Positions 7,714 to 13,243 of a stretch of DNA of 14,911 nucleotides are shown here, in pieces. The stretch spans positions 1 through 14,911 of the forward strand of contig DYTL01000012.1 in the NCBI GenBank assembly GCA_020726005.1, read 5' to 3'. Position 1 is the stretch's first letter, and each line of letters opens with the position of its first letter. This DNA comes from Microcaldota archaeon. Lineage in GTDB: Archaea > Micrarchaeota > Micrarchaeia > Anstonellales > Bilamarchaeaceae. The position numbers and the translations under genes are program-made. Under the pieces are notes generated by a model. That model did not search any database. It saw only the letters and a program-made list of their open reading frames with translations, and had not been told where the DNA came from.

Positions 7714-7896
7714 TTATCTTACCTTTATCGCAAATTTGCCAGGCGCATTAATTTCCGCTATTTTCGCGATTTCGCTTTTTTCTACGTTAAGTATAATTAT
7801 CTCACCAGAATATTTTTCTGTGATATCTGTCCCTTGACATTTTGGACAGATTTTCTCATCATTAAGAATCATTCTACAATTTCTGCAAGCATGCAT
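7714..7896 (-). CDS. spt4: Transcription elongation factor Spt4 (RpoE2)
   Basis: A 60-residue zinc protein that pairs with Spt5 and supports processive elongation by archaeal RNA polymerase. Seen: ACRNC (Cys4, Cys7) and CPKC (Cys17, Cys20) forming a four-cysteine zinc site, then the conserved core TEKYSGEIIILN and the C-terminal APGKFAIKVR strand. The length is normal for archaeal Spt4. It begins four bases after the rpo7 stop codon, the standard archaeal rpoE1-rpoE2 arrangement, and is followed after 17 bases by secF. A GTGAT close before the ATG, inside the rpo7 stop region, suggests coupled translation. Confidence 0.93.
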   Translation of the reverse strand: MHACRNCRMILNDEKICPKCQGTDITEKYSGEIIILNVEKSEIAKIAEINAPGKFAIKVR

Positions 7897-7900
7897 ACAA

Positions 7901-8467
7901 TCACGTGTTTCCGAGTTTTTTTACTTTCTTTTTGTCTTCTTCCTCAAACCACTCAGATTTTCCAAGCCCACCAGCTCTCATAGTCAATCCAATTTTAGTG
8001 TCATTTGTAGAGGATTTAATGCTTATTGTGGATATTTTAAGAAGTGCAGTATCTCCTTTTTTTATAGTTTTCTTCCCACGCGAAGAAAGATTTTTATTTT
8101 TCTTATCATAGAAAAATTTTTCTCCGGAAATCTGAGAAACATGTAAAAGTCCATCAAGCGGACCTATATTTGCGAACGCCCCGAATTCCACTATTTCTTT
8201 TATTTCTGATTCAAAAACCTCGTTAACCGAAGCATTAAAAACAAGGGCATTAAATTTAATATTATAATAAATGTTCGGATCTCCGGGAACAATAATTCCA
8301 GGGCTTGCGATTTCAATTTCACCCACACTAATTACAAAACCTATATCCTTATATATTCTTCTTTCATAAGTATCTCTTAAAACTTTTTTTGCAGCATCTA
8401 CGATATTCATAGCTAACATGTTTGGATGAATGCGAATTTTCTCCTCTATATTCATGGAATAGTACAT
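7901..8467 (-). CDS. rpo7: RNA polymerase stalk subunit Rpo7 (RpoE1)
   Basis: Forms the RNA polymerase stalk with Rpo4, helps open the promoter and binds nascent RNA. Seen: an N-terminal domain beginning MYYSMNIEEKIRIHP, with YKDIGFVISVGEIEIASPG, followed by an S1-like RNA-binding domain containing EIVEFGAFANIGPLDGLLHVSQ. At 188 residues from this start it matches the usual 185-190. The reading frame extends upstream to a TTG at 8503, but homologues begin at the MYY segment and GTGA lies about 10 bases before ATG 8467, so the shorter protein is chosen. The C-terminus is a lysine-rich acidic tail. It is the first gene of the apparent rpo7-spt4-secF-secD operon. Confidence 0.93.
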   Translation of the reverse strand: MYYSMNIEEKIRIHPNMLAMNIVDAAKKVLRDTYERRIYKDIGFVISVGEIEIASPGIIVPGDPNIYYNIKFNALVFNASVNEVFESEIKEIVEFGAFANIGPLDGLLHVSQISGEKFFYDKKNKNLSSRGKKTIKKGDTALLKISTISIKSSTNDTKIGLTMRAGGLGKSEWFEEEDKKKVKKLGNT

Positions 8468-8516
8468 AGTTATGTCACTTAAACTTTTTTTAATAAAAAC
8501 CAAGGCTAACTTTTTT

Positions 8517-8526
8517 TATAAAATTT
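8517..8526 (-). promoter_or_regulatory. Possible promoter of the rpo7 operon
   Basis: The minus strand carries TTTTATAAA at about 8517-8526, which would start transcription near 8492 and give a leader of about 25 bases before ATG 8467. A stronger AT box (TATATATTTAAATT on the minus strand, 8557-8571) lies farther upstream and could be a second start. The choice between the two is not decidable by eye. Confidence 0.3.
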
Positions 8527-8608
8527 TTTGAGTATTATATTTGTTTATAGCAATAGAATTTAAATATATAAGTTTTTTGATTGATTGCGTAGTGAATTCT
8601 AAATCTAA

Positions 8609-9118
8609 CTAAAGATGACAAAACCATTTTTTTATGTGAGTCGGAAAAAATCTTCCTGTAAGTATGTATGCAATATCAAACGATATAAGCGCAATGAAAT
8701 AAGTCCAATTTACAAAAATACCAAAAATGAACATCGCGATTTTCAACCATAATCTGAGATCGCTATATCTATTTTCAAAAAAATTGGTTTCGTCCATCAC
8801 CGCAAAAAATAAAATAAGTAAGAAATCTGTTAATATGAATTCACCGTTGTTTATTCCAAATATGACTATGAACACAAGAGCAGTGAAAAGACCAATAAAA
8901 TGACTAAATTTATCTATTTTTCCAGTTATCATTTGCGCAACTATAATACCAAACCACAACGTCGGGAATGTGGAAAATGAAATTATGCTTCCTATAAGCA
9001 ACCCATATGATATTGCAAAAAAATATTTTATCTTAAATCTACCTTCAAGAGCATCCTCTATTTCATCAACGATTTTCACAAATACTGCGGTAATTGCCGC
9101 AATAAAATAAAATATCAT
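8609..9118 (-). CDS. Small polytopic membrane protein of unknown function
   Basis: Not recognised with confidence. The protein has 169 residues and about six hydrophobic stretches (roughly 2-15, 33-49, 53-65, 72-90, 95-108, 124-157). Acidic and polar groups sit at membrane edges in three places: KIVDEIED at 15-22, GKIDKFSH at 66-73, and VMDETNF at 107-113, with another Asp at 148. Such spaced carboxylates recall metal- or cation-binding sites of integral membrane enzymes or carriers, but this is inference. The start codon overlaps the stop of the deoxyhypusine synthase gene (ATGA), so the two are co-translated. That context hints at a constant partnership but does not reveal a function. There is no signal peptide beyond the first helix. 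Confidence 0.75.
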   Translation of the reverse strand: MIFYFIAAITAVFVKIVDEIEDALEGRFKIKYFFAISYGLLIGSIISFSTFPTLWFGIIVAQMITGKIDKFSHFIGLFTALVFIVIFGINNGEFILTDFLLILFFAVMDETNFFENRYSDLRLWLKIAMFIFGIFVNWTYFIALISFDIAYILTGRFFPTHIKKWFCHL

Positions 9119-10020
9119 AATTTCAATCCTGCTATTAACATTGGAAATGCAATTGTTGCTTCAGCATCAACAGTTACATGATTTGCATTTTCTTTTAATT
9201 TACCCCAGCTTATCGCTTCTGTGCTTCGTGCACCGCTCAAACTTCCATCCCATAGCTGTGCAGTTGTAATATATACTGCATAATCAAAACCACCGCGCAA
9301 TATATTTATTCCTATTGCATAATGCTTGGAAATTCCACCACCTAAAATTATACCTCCGGTTTTTTCTGCATCAAGAGTAATTGATGCAAGATTGTTCATA
9401 TCTTTTGTAACGTCTATTCCAAAATCCTTTCTTTTCTGCTTAAAGAAATAGGTCTGAAGTCCTATTGCGCCATCAGTTATACCTGGGCAAAAAACCGGAA
9501 TTTTATTTTTTGCGCACCAATATAGAAATGATTTTTCATTGTTTAAACTTACGCCCATTTCATAAGTAAGTTCGCTTGGGCTTATTATCTTTTTTTCTGC
9601 CCAAAGTTTCTCAAAAATAGGAATTATTTTTTTTTCAAAAATAACATAATTTTCATTAGGTATGAGTATATTCCCTATACGATTTATTCCTTTGTTGTGC
9701 AATTCAGTATCATTCATAACAAAATCGCCTAAGGTATATCTACAGCAAGTACGCATAAAATCATGTTCTAATGCTCCTGCCGTGGTTATAATTATATCTA
9801 TATATTTTTTTTTGCAAAGCCCTGTAAAAAGCCCTCTAAGTCCTGAAGCAACCATATTAGCAGTGAATGTAAAATAAATTGTTGCTTTTTCTCTTTTCAT
9901 TTTATTTATAAGTTTTATTGCATTAGAAAGTTTTGAGGCTTGAAAACCAACACTAGCAAATGTTGAAATAAGTTTTTCATTGTTTTTAATATTCTCAATT
10001 GAAATGTCTTCTATGTCCAT
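9115..10020 (-). CDS. dys: Deoxyhypusine synthase
   Basis: Transfers the aminobutyl group of spermidine to a lysine of translation factor aIF5A, the first step in making hypusine, using NAD. Seen: TTAGALEHD (79-87), the substrate-site segment CPGITDGAIGLQ (178-189), the catalytic lysine Lys232 in LGGGISKHY (the second His of the usual KHH is Tyr), and the C-terminal TTAQLWDGSLSGARSTEAISWGK region (252-274). At 301 residues it is close to archaeal homologues. A minus-strand TATA box TTTATAAG lies at 10042-10049, so transcription should start at or next to ATG 10020, giving a leaderless or nearly leaderless message. It heads a two-gene operon with the downstream membrane protein. The aIF5A substrate gene is not in the window. 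Confidence 0.95.
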   Translation of the reverse strand: MDIEDISIENIKNNEKLISTFASVGFQASKLSNAIKLINKMKREKATIYFTFTANMVASGLRGLFTGLCKKKYIDIIITTAGALEHDFMRTCCRYTLGDFVMNDTELHNKGINRIGNILIPNENYVIFEKKIIPIFEKLWAEKKIISPSELTYEMGVSLNNEKSFLYWCAKNKIPVFCPGITDGAIGLQTYFFKQKRKDFGIDVTKDMNNLASITLDAEKTGGIILGGGISKHYAIGINILRGGFDYAVYITTAQLWDGSLSGARSTEAISWGKLKENANHVTVDAEATIAFPMLIAGLKL

Positions 10021-10041
10021 GTTAGTGGATAGGTATTAATA

Positions 10042-10049
10042 CTTATAAA
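10042..10049 (-). promoter_or_regulatory. TATA box of the deoxyhypusine synthase operon
   Basis: Minus-strand TTTATAAG centred about 26 bases before ATG 10020. This spacing places the transcription start on or beside the start codon, which supports both the operon start and the chosen translation start. Confidence 0.5.
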
Positions 10050-10076
10050 TAGTTTAGCTCGCGCTCGCTCATTAAA

Positions 10077-10099
10077 AAATTAAAAAAAAAGAAAAAATT
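10077..10099 (-). terminator. Oligo-T termination tract after pilin copy 1
   Basis: Read on the minus strand, about 40 bases after the pilin stop codon, this stretch is a run of six T, a C, nine T, then AATTTTTT. Dense U-tracts without strong hairpins are the usual archaeal termination signal. A matching tract follows copy 2. Confidence 0.5.
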
Positions 10100-10137
10100 T
10101 GGTCGTAGGTTTTTGATTAAACTTTTTTTGAAAAAAT

Positions 10138-10599
10138 TTATTGCGAGCACTTACCATAAAGCGTTTTATCTCCGCTTTGAGTTAAACCGCTTGCATCACC
10201 ACTAGTATAGGTAAATATAACTTTGTTGACTTGATATGTGTCGCCAGGTTTAAGATCTGTACAAGGACTGTTTTGACCCCCAGTTACTACTCTTACTTCT
10301 CCAGCAGCAAACGAAACATTATTCAGAGTGGTGTTTATAGGTTGTCCATCAAACGTTATGTTTGTTAAATTTATTTTAGTAGCAAGCCTATTTTCCATTT
10401 GAAGTTGGATAGTTGTATCTGTTATTTTTACACTCTGAAGTGCAAATGGTTGTGTACCCTGCCAATATGCTTTACTTTGTTGTTCTAATCCTGCACCACT
10501 AAAACCAGTAAATTGTCCTAAAAGTCCGATAACTATAAGGGCAACTACAAGAACTACGGCAAGGATTACTAAATATTCTGTTGAACCTTGTCCTTTCAT
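10138..10599 (-). CDS. Type IV pilin-like protein, class III signal peptide (copy 1)
   Basis: A 153-residue secreted, probably filament-forming protein. Seen: MKGQGSTEYL at the N-terminus, the class III signal peptide pattern cleaved before Gln4 by an EppA-type prepilin peptidase, then a hydrophobic helix (about 10-29) that would form the fibre core. The C-terminal globular part is rich in Thr, Asn and Ser, with four N-glycosylation sequons at Asn77, 80, 89 and 94. Two cysteines, Cys113 and Cys151, could form a disulfide. AAGGTGAT at 10604-10611 sets the start. A second gene with the same ends lies immediately upstream; residues 1-86 of the two are identical, about 87-116 differ strongly, and the end is nearly identical. 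Function as pilin versus other surface fibre is not decidable from sequence. Confidence 0.85.
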   Translation of the reverse strand: MKGQGSTEYLVILAVVLVVALIVIGLLGQFTGFSGAGLEQQSKAYWQGTQPFALQSVKITDTTIQLQMENRLATKINLTNITFDGQPINTTLNNVSFAAGEVRVVTGGQNSPCTDLKPGDTYQVNKVIFTYTSGDASGLTQSGDKTLYGKCSQ

Positions 10600-10603
10600 T
10601 TAA

Positions 10604-10641
10604 ATCACCTTACAGAAAAATAGAGGAGAAGTATTAAAAAG
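10604..10641 (-). promoter_or_regulatory. Promoter and ribosome site of pilin copy 1
   Basis: Minus strand: TATA-like CTTTTTAATA at 10632-10641 and AAGGTGAT at 10604-10611, five bases before the ATG. Both are identical to those of copy 2, so each gene may be independently expressed. Confidence 0.55.
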
Positions 10642-10663
10642 GTTTTCTTTTAAAACCGAAAGA

Positions 10664-10690
10664 AAAATTAAAAAAAAAAAGAAAAAATTT
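10664..10690 (-). terminator. Oligo-T termination tract after pilin copy 2
   Basis: The minus strand reads six T, a C, eleven T, then AATTTTTC, the same arrangement as after copy 1 with a longer homopolymer. It separates the two pilin genes transcriptionally. A short stem GGTTTT/AAAACC (10641-10646 with 10652-10657) lies just beyond it. Confidence 0.5.
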
Positions 10691-10727
10691 GGTCGTAGGT
10701 TTTTGATTAAACTTTTTTTGAAAAAAT

Positions 10728-11198
10728 TTATTGCGAGCACTTACCATAAAGCGTTTTATCTCCGCTTTGAGTTAAACCTGTTGCACCACCACTAGTATAG
10801 GTAAATATAACTTTGTTGACTTGATATGTGTCGCCAGGATTACGTCCTGTACAAGGACTATTATTAACCCCATATACTACTTTTACTTGTCCTGCAGCAA
10901 ACGGGGTAACCGGAAAGGGTACATTAGTTGTGTTTATAGTTTGTCCATCAAACGTTATGTTTGTTAAATTTATTTTAGTAGCAAGCCTATTTTCCATTTG
11001 AAGTTGGATAGTTGTATCTGTTATTTTTACACTCTGAAGTGCAAATGGTTGTGTACCCTGCCAATATGCTTTACTTTGTTGTTCTAATCCTGCACCACTA
11101 AAACCAGTAAATTGTCCTAAAAGTCCGATAACTATAAGGGCAACTACAAGAACTACGGCAAGGATTACTAAATATTCTGTTGAACCTTGTCCTTTCAT
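10728..11198 (-). CDS. Type IV pilin-like protein, class III signal peptide (copy 2)
   Basis: A 156-residue paralogue of the gene downstream, with the same MKGQGSTEYL leader, prepilin-peptidase site, hydrophobic helix and C-terminal YGKCSQ. Residues 1-86 are identical to copy 1. The next 33 or so are different (TINTTNVPFPVTPFAAGQVK here), including three extra codons, so this copy lacks the fourth sequon and has a Pro- and Phe-rich loop. After that only scattered changes remain. The nucleotide identity extends through the promoter and the terminator, which points to a recent duplication or ongoing gene conversion with change concentrated in one surface segment. AAGGTGAT at 11203-11210 defines the start. 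It lies between a tRNA gene and copy 1 on the same strand. Confidence 0.85.
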   Translation of the reverse strand: MKGQGSTEYLVILAVVLVVALIVIGLLGQFTGFSGAGLEQQSKAYWQGTQPFALQSVKITDTTIQLQMENRLATKINLTNITFDGQTINTTNVPFPVTPFAAGQVKVVYGVNNSPCTGRNPGDTYQVNKVIFTYTSGGATGLTQSGDKTLYGKCSQ

Positions 11199-11202
11199 TT
11201 AA

Positions 11203-11240
11203 ATCACCTTACAGAAAAATAGAGGAGAAGTATTAAAAAG
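11203..11240 (-). promoter_or_regulatory. Promoter and ribosome site of pilin copy 2
   Basis: Minus strand: TATA-like CTTTTTAATA at 11231-11240, nine bases after the tRNA 3' end, and AAGGTGAT at 11203-11210, five bases before the ATG. The site is compact: pilin transcription would begin within about 45 bases of the mature tRNA end. Confidence 0.5.
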
Positions 11241-11283
11241 GTTTCCTTCGCTCCCATCGAGATTTGAACTCGAGTTCTCGGAA

Positions 11284-11325
11284 TTCTCCAATACGCAAAT
11301 GTATACCTAATTTTTGCGCATCGTG
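11284..11325 (-). other. tRNA-Glu intron at canonical position 37/38 (42 bases)
   Basis: The exon-intron boundary forms a full bulge-helix-bulge motif. Bases 32-35 (CTCT, 11331-11328) pair with GGAG (11289-11286), with 3-base bulges CAC (11327-11325) and AAT (11285-11283) on opposite strands. Cutting after the second base of each bulge restores a normal 7-base anticodon loop. Inside the intron ATGCGCAAA and TTTGCGTAT form a 9-pair helix with one G-T. This is the shape recognised by the archaeal tRNA splicing endonuclease. Confidence 0.85.
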
Positions 11326-11342
11326 TGAGAGTCCGATGTCCT

Positions 11343-11435
11343 TTATGCGGGCGTTTGAACACGTACTTAAAATATTTCGTTGACAGTTCACGAAAATTTA
11401 ATTTTTCTCTGAAAAATAAAACCTTCAAACGCCCT
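11343..11435 (-). other. tRNA-Glu D-arm intron (93 bases, relaxed splice motif)
   Basis: Inserted in the D loop between the bases equivalent to 20b and 21. An 11-bp perfect helix closes it (GGGCGTTTGAA, 11434-11424, with 11359-11349). Just outside lie 3-base bulges CAA (11437-11435) and AAA (11344-11342), but the intervening 4-bp helix has only two pairs, so the bulge-helix-bulge is relaxed. Inside, two further hairpins (ATTTTTC/GAAAAAT at 11417-11401 and TTTCGT/ACGAAA at 11395-11375) make a three-way junction. Repeated A at both ends leaves one-base ambiguity that does not change the spliced product. No box C/D motifs were seen. Confidence 0.75.
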
Positions 11436-11586
11436 TGACCGGGCTAGACTATAGGAGCTTAAGCTAGATAGTTTAGCAATTATTCGTTTTTAGTATGTAC
11501 CTATTTATATTTTTCTCTTTATATTACTCTTTTATTAATTTTTTTTAGAAAAAAATTATTATAAAGGAAATTTGAGGAAATATGAA

Positions 11587-12684
11587 ATGTATATACGAGA
11601 TAAATATGGACCTGAATACGTAATTGAGGTTTATGAGCAAAAAACAGGAATGCAGGGAATTTTAGTAATAGATAATACTGCAAGAGGAATTGGAAAAGGC
11701 GGAATAAGATTCGTTCCAGATATTACTACTAATGAAGTTATGGAACTTGCACGCACAATGACCTGGAAAAATGCATTAGCAGATATTCCATTCGGTGGTG
11801 CGAAATCAGGAATAAAAGGAGATCCGAAAAAAGTAAATAAAGAAGAATATGTACGCGCATTCGCTAATGCAATAAAACAATATGTTCCTAATAAATATAT
11901 TGCAGGCCCAGATATAAATATGACTGAAAAAGAAATGGCAATTTTCGTAGATGAAATCGGAGATGATAATGCAGCAACAGGAAAACCATTTTCAATGAAC
12001 GGATTACCGCATGAGTTGGGAAGCACCGGCTTTGGAGTAGTAAAATCTACAGAAGTTGCTGCGGAATTTTCAAAGCGTGATATTAATGGTGCAACAATTG
12101 CGATAGAAGGATTTGGAAATGTTGGAACTTTTGTAATGAAATTTCTTACGGAAAAAGGTGCGAAGGTTGTTGCAGTTTCAGATTCCAAAGGAACGATTTA
12201 TAACAATAACGGATTGGATTACAAAAAACTCATAGAAGCTAAAGCAACAAAAAATAGTGTAATCCATTATCAAAACGGGAAGATTCTTACTGCGGAAGCT
12301 CTTTTTGAATTAAAAGTAGATATACTTATTCCGGGTGCAAGACCGAATGTAATTACTAAGGCAAACATAAACAATGTAAAAGCAAAAATAATTGTAGAAG
12401 CTGCAAATATTCCTATTGCTCCTCAAATTGAACAATCTCTTGCAAAAAAAGGAGTCCTTATAATTCCAGATTTCATCGCAAATGCTGGTGGAGTAATAAG
12501 CTCATATGCAGAATTGCGTGGATTTGATGAAAAAGAAATGTTCACGCTTGTAGAAAACAAAATAGTAAAAAATACTAAACTTGCGCTTGAAAAAATGAAC
12601 GGTAATGATGTGCGCACAGCAGGAGAAACAATTGCAAAAGAAAGAGTTGAAGATGCGATGAGAAATCGCGGAAAACTACATTAA
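11587..12684 (+). CDS. gdhA: Glutamate dehydrogenase (Glu/Leu/Phe/Val dehydrogenase family)
   Basis: Interconverts glutamate with 2-oxoglutarate and ammonia using NAD(P). Seen (numbering from a TTG at 11572; subtract 5): GIGKGGIRF with Lys42 for the substrate carboxylate, GGAKSGI with the catalytic Lys78, AGPDIN with Asp114, Rossmann loop GFGNVG (180-185), and IANAGGVISSYAEL near 305-318. The Lys42 equivalent and the Ser before Tyr in the last motif favour glutamate over aliphatic amino acids, whose enzymes have a neutral residue at the first site. At 365-370 residues it is about 50 shorter than typical archaeal GDH, mostly at the N-terminus. ATG 11587 has GAGG nine bases upstream and a TATA-like TATTATAA near 11555; TTG 11572 with AAAGGA upstream is the alternative. 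The stop codon overlaps that of the convergent YkgJ-type gene. Confidence 0.9.
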   Translation: MYIRDKYGPEYVIEVYEQKTGMQGILVIDNTARGIGKGGIRFVPDITTNEVMELARTMTWKNALADIPFGGAKSGIKGDPKKVNKEEYVRAFANAIKQYVPNKYIAGPDINMTEKEMAIFVDEIGDDNAATGKPFSMNGLPHELGSTGFGVVKSTEVAAEFSKRDINGATIAIEGFGNVGTFVMKFLTEKGAKVVAVSDSKGTIYNNNGLDYKKLIEAKATKNSVIHYQNGKILTAEALFELKVDILIPGARPNVITKANINNVKAKIIVEAANIPIAPQIEQSLAKKGVLIIPDFIANAGGVISSYAELRGFDEKEMFTLVENKIVKNTKLALEKMNGNDVRTAGETIAKERVEDAMRNRGKLH

Positions 12685-13193
12685 AATGATTGCAATTTCG
12701 CGTTAGTTCTATTTAAAAGGAAATTAACACACTCTTCCTTTTCTCCTTTTTTCTTATTCCATTTGGCAACTATTTTTTTATATTCTAAAACTTGTTTTTT
12801 GTATTTTTCTAAATCAGAATCCGGTCCCTTCAATTTAAAAAAAAATTCGGATGCACAGGGACATCTTGTCCGTTTAGCTATTTTTCCTGCGAAATTATGA
12901 GGATAGAGCTTGCATACGAGCGGCGCGAACTTATGTATTTTACACTTATTTTTTTCAAGAAAAATACAAGGATGTGATTTCAATGCAAGTATGTAATCAT
13001 ATCTTAAATTTCTTTCATAACATTCAAGTATTGTATCATTATCAAAATTCAATAAATTGAGCGACTCAAGCGTTGCGATTTCTTCGAACATTCTTCTAGT
13101 TTTCTTTATTATTCTCTGTATGTCAAAAGAAGTTACGCTTATTAAATAGTCTTTACAGCATGACGCATTACATAATATACACGGATTGAACAT
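12681..13193 (-). CDS. YkgJ-family cysteine-cluster protein
   Basis: A 170-residue soluble protein with the cysteine pattern of the YkgJ/zinc- or iron-chelating family: CILCNASCC (Cys5, 8, 12, 13), then PCIFLEKNKCKIHKFAPLVC (Cys76, 84, 94) with the conserved KIH and LYP, and CPC (111, 113). These residues presumably bind a metal or an Fe-S cluster; the reaction is unknown for most of the family. The C-terminal 45 residues are a lysine- and glutamate-rich helix. Its TAA overlaps the TAA of gdh on the other strand (12681-12684), so the two are convergent with no spacer. It is divergent from pyruvate kinase across a 50-base gap that must hold both promoters. There is no Shine-Dalgarno site. Confidence 0.85.
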   Translation of the reverse strand: MFNPCILCNASCCKDYLISVTSFDIQRIIKKTRRMFEEIATLESLNLLNFDNDTILECYERNLRYDYILALKSHPCIFLEKNKCKIHKFAPLVCKLYPHNFAGKIAKRTRCPCASEFFFKLKGPDSDLEKYKKQVLEYKKIVAKWNKKKGEKEECVNFLLNRTNAKLQSF

Positions 13194-13213
13194 AATTTGT
13201 TTATGTAGGTAAG

Positions 13214-13221
13214 AATTAAAA
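13214..13221 (+). promoter_or_regulatory. TATA-like box of pyruvate kinase
   Basis: AATTAAAA at 13214-13221 is about 26 bases before ATG 13244, and there is no ribosome-binding site between them. This predicts a leaderless message and supports 13244 over TTG 13238 as the translation start. Confidence 0.45.
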
Positions 13222-13243
13222 TCTAATCGTAGAAACGTTGTCT

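Larger units (their letters stand above)
10091..10645 (-). repeat. Tandem duplication unit, left copy
   Basis: One of two adjacent units. Comparing by eye: 10342-10645 (304 bases, promoter, ribosome site and N-terminal coding region) is identical to 10941-11244, and 10091-10187 (termination region and C-terminal end) is identical to 10681-10777. Between these blocks, roughly 10240-10341, the copies differ in many bases and by indels totalling 9 bases (three codons). The flanking A-runs also differ in length. Confidence 0.9.
10681..11244 (-). repeat. Tandem duplication unit, right copy
   Basis: Second unit of the tandem duplication, ending at 11244, only five bases from the 3' end of the adjacent tRNA-Glu gene (11249). 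The left unit ends with the same GGTTT followed by different sequence. The position beside a tRNA gene is suggestive for recombination, but no integrase or attachment-site repeat is visible. Confidence 0.9.
11249..11458 (-). tRNA. tRNA-Glu(CTC) with two introns
   Basis: Reading the minus strand, three exons (11436-11458, 11326-11342, 11249-11283; 23+17+35 bases) join into a 75-base tRNA. Acceptor stem GCTCCTA pairs with TGGGAGC (one G-T). D stem GTCT pairs with GGAC. Anticodon stem TCGGA pairs with TCCGA, loop CTCTCA plus T, anticodon CTC at 11329-11327. The variable loop is GAAC. T stem TCGAG pairs with CTCGA around loop TTCAAAT. The discriminator base is G and CCA is not encoded. The order of motifs and the CTCTCA loop are typical of archaeal tRNA-Glu for codon GAG. 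One intron is in the D arm and one at 37/38. Without removing the D-arm intron the gene does not fold as a tRNA, so standard prediction may misname its anticodon or miss it. The gene sits upstream of the pilin cassette and is divergent from glutamate dehydrogenase. Confidence 0.88.

Noticed and set aside
8468..8503. TTG start for Rpo7 giving 12 extra residues
   Set aside because: Rpo7 homologues start at the MYY segment, and GTGA is correctly spaced for ATG 8467.
11244..11260. Integration site of a mobile element at the tRNA-Glu 3' end
   Set aside because: There is no integrase and no second copy of the tRNA 3' end; the neighbouring repeat duplicates only the pilin cassette.
11284..11335. 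Reading the tRNA as a long-variable-arm tRNA-Leu(TAG), with TTAGG as the anticodon loop and TTGGA/TCCGA as the variable arm
   Set aside because: The supposed anticodon stem has a mismatch and the loop is too long. The tRNA-Glu reading restores every stem and a full bulge-helix-bulge, and gives exactly 75 bases.
11204..11428. 74-residue minus-strand ORF
   Set aside because: It lies inside the tRNA-Glu gene and its introns and has no recognisable protein features.
11343..11435. D-arm intron as a host for a box C/D guide RNA, as in haloarchaeal tRNA-Trp introns
   Set aside because: No RTGATGA or CTGA boxes in the right arrangement were found.
11587..12684. Leucine, valine or phenylalanine dehydrogenase instead of glutamate dehydrogenase
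   Set aside because: The GKGGIR lysine and the SSY serine are the glutamate-side residues; the aliphatic enzymes have a neutral residue at the first position.
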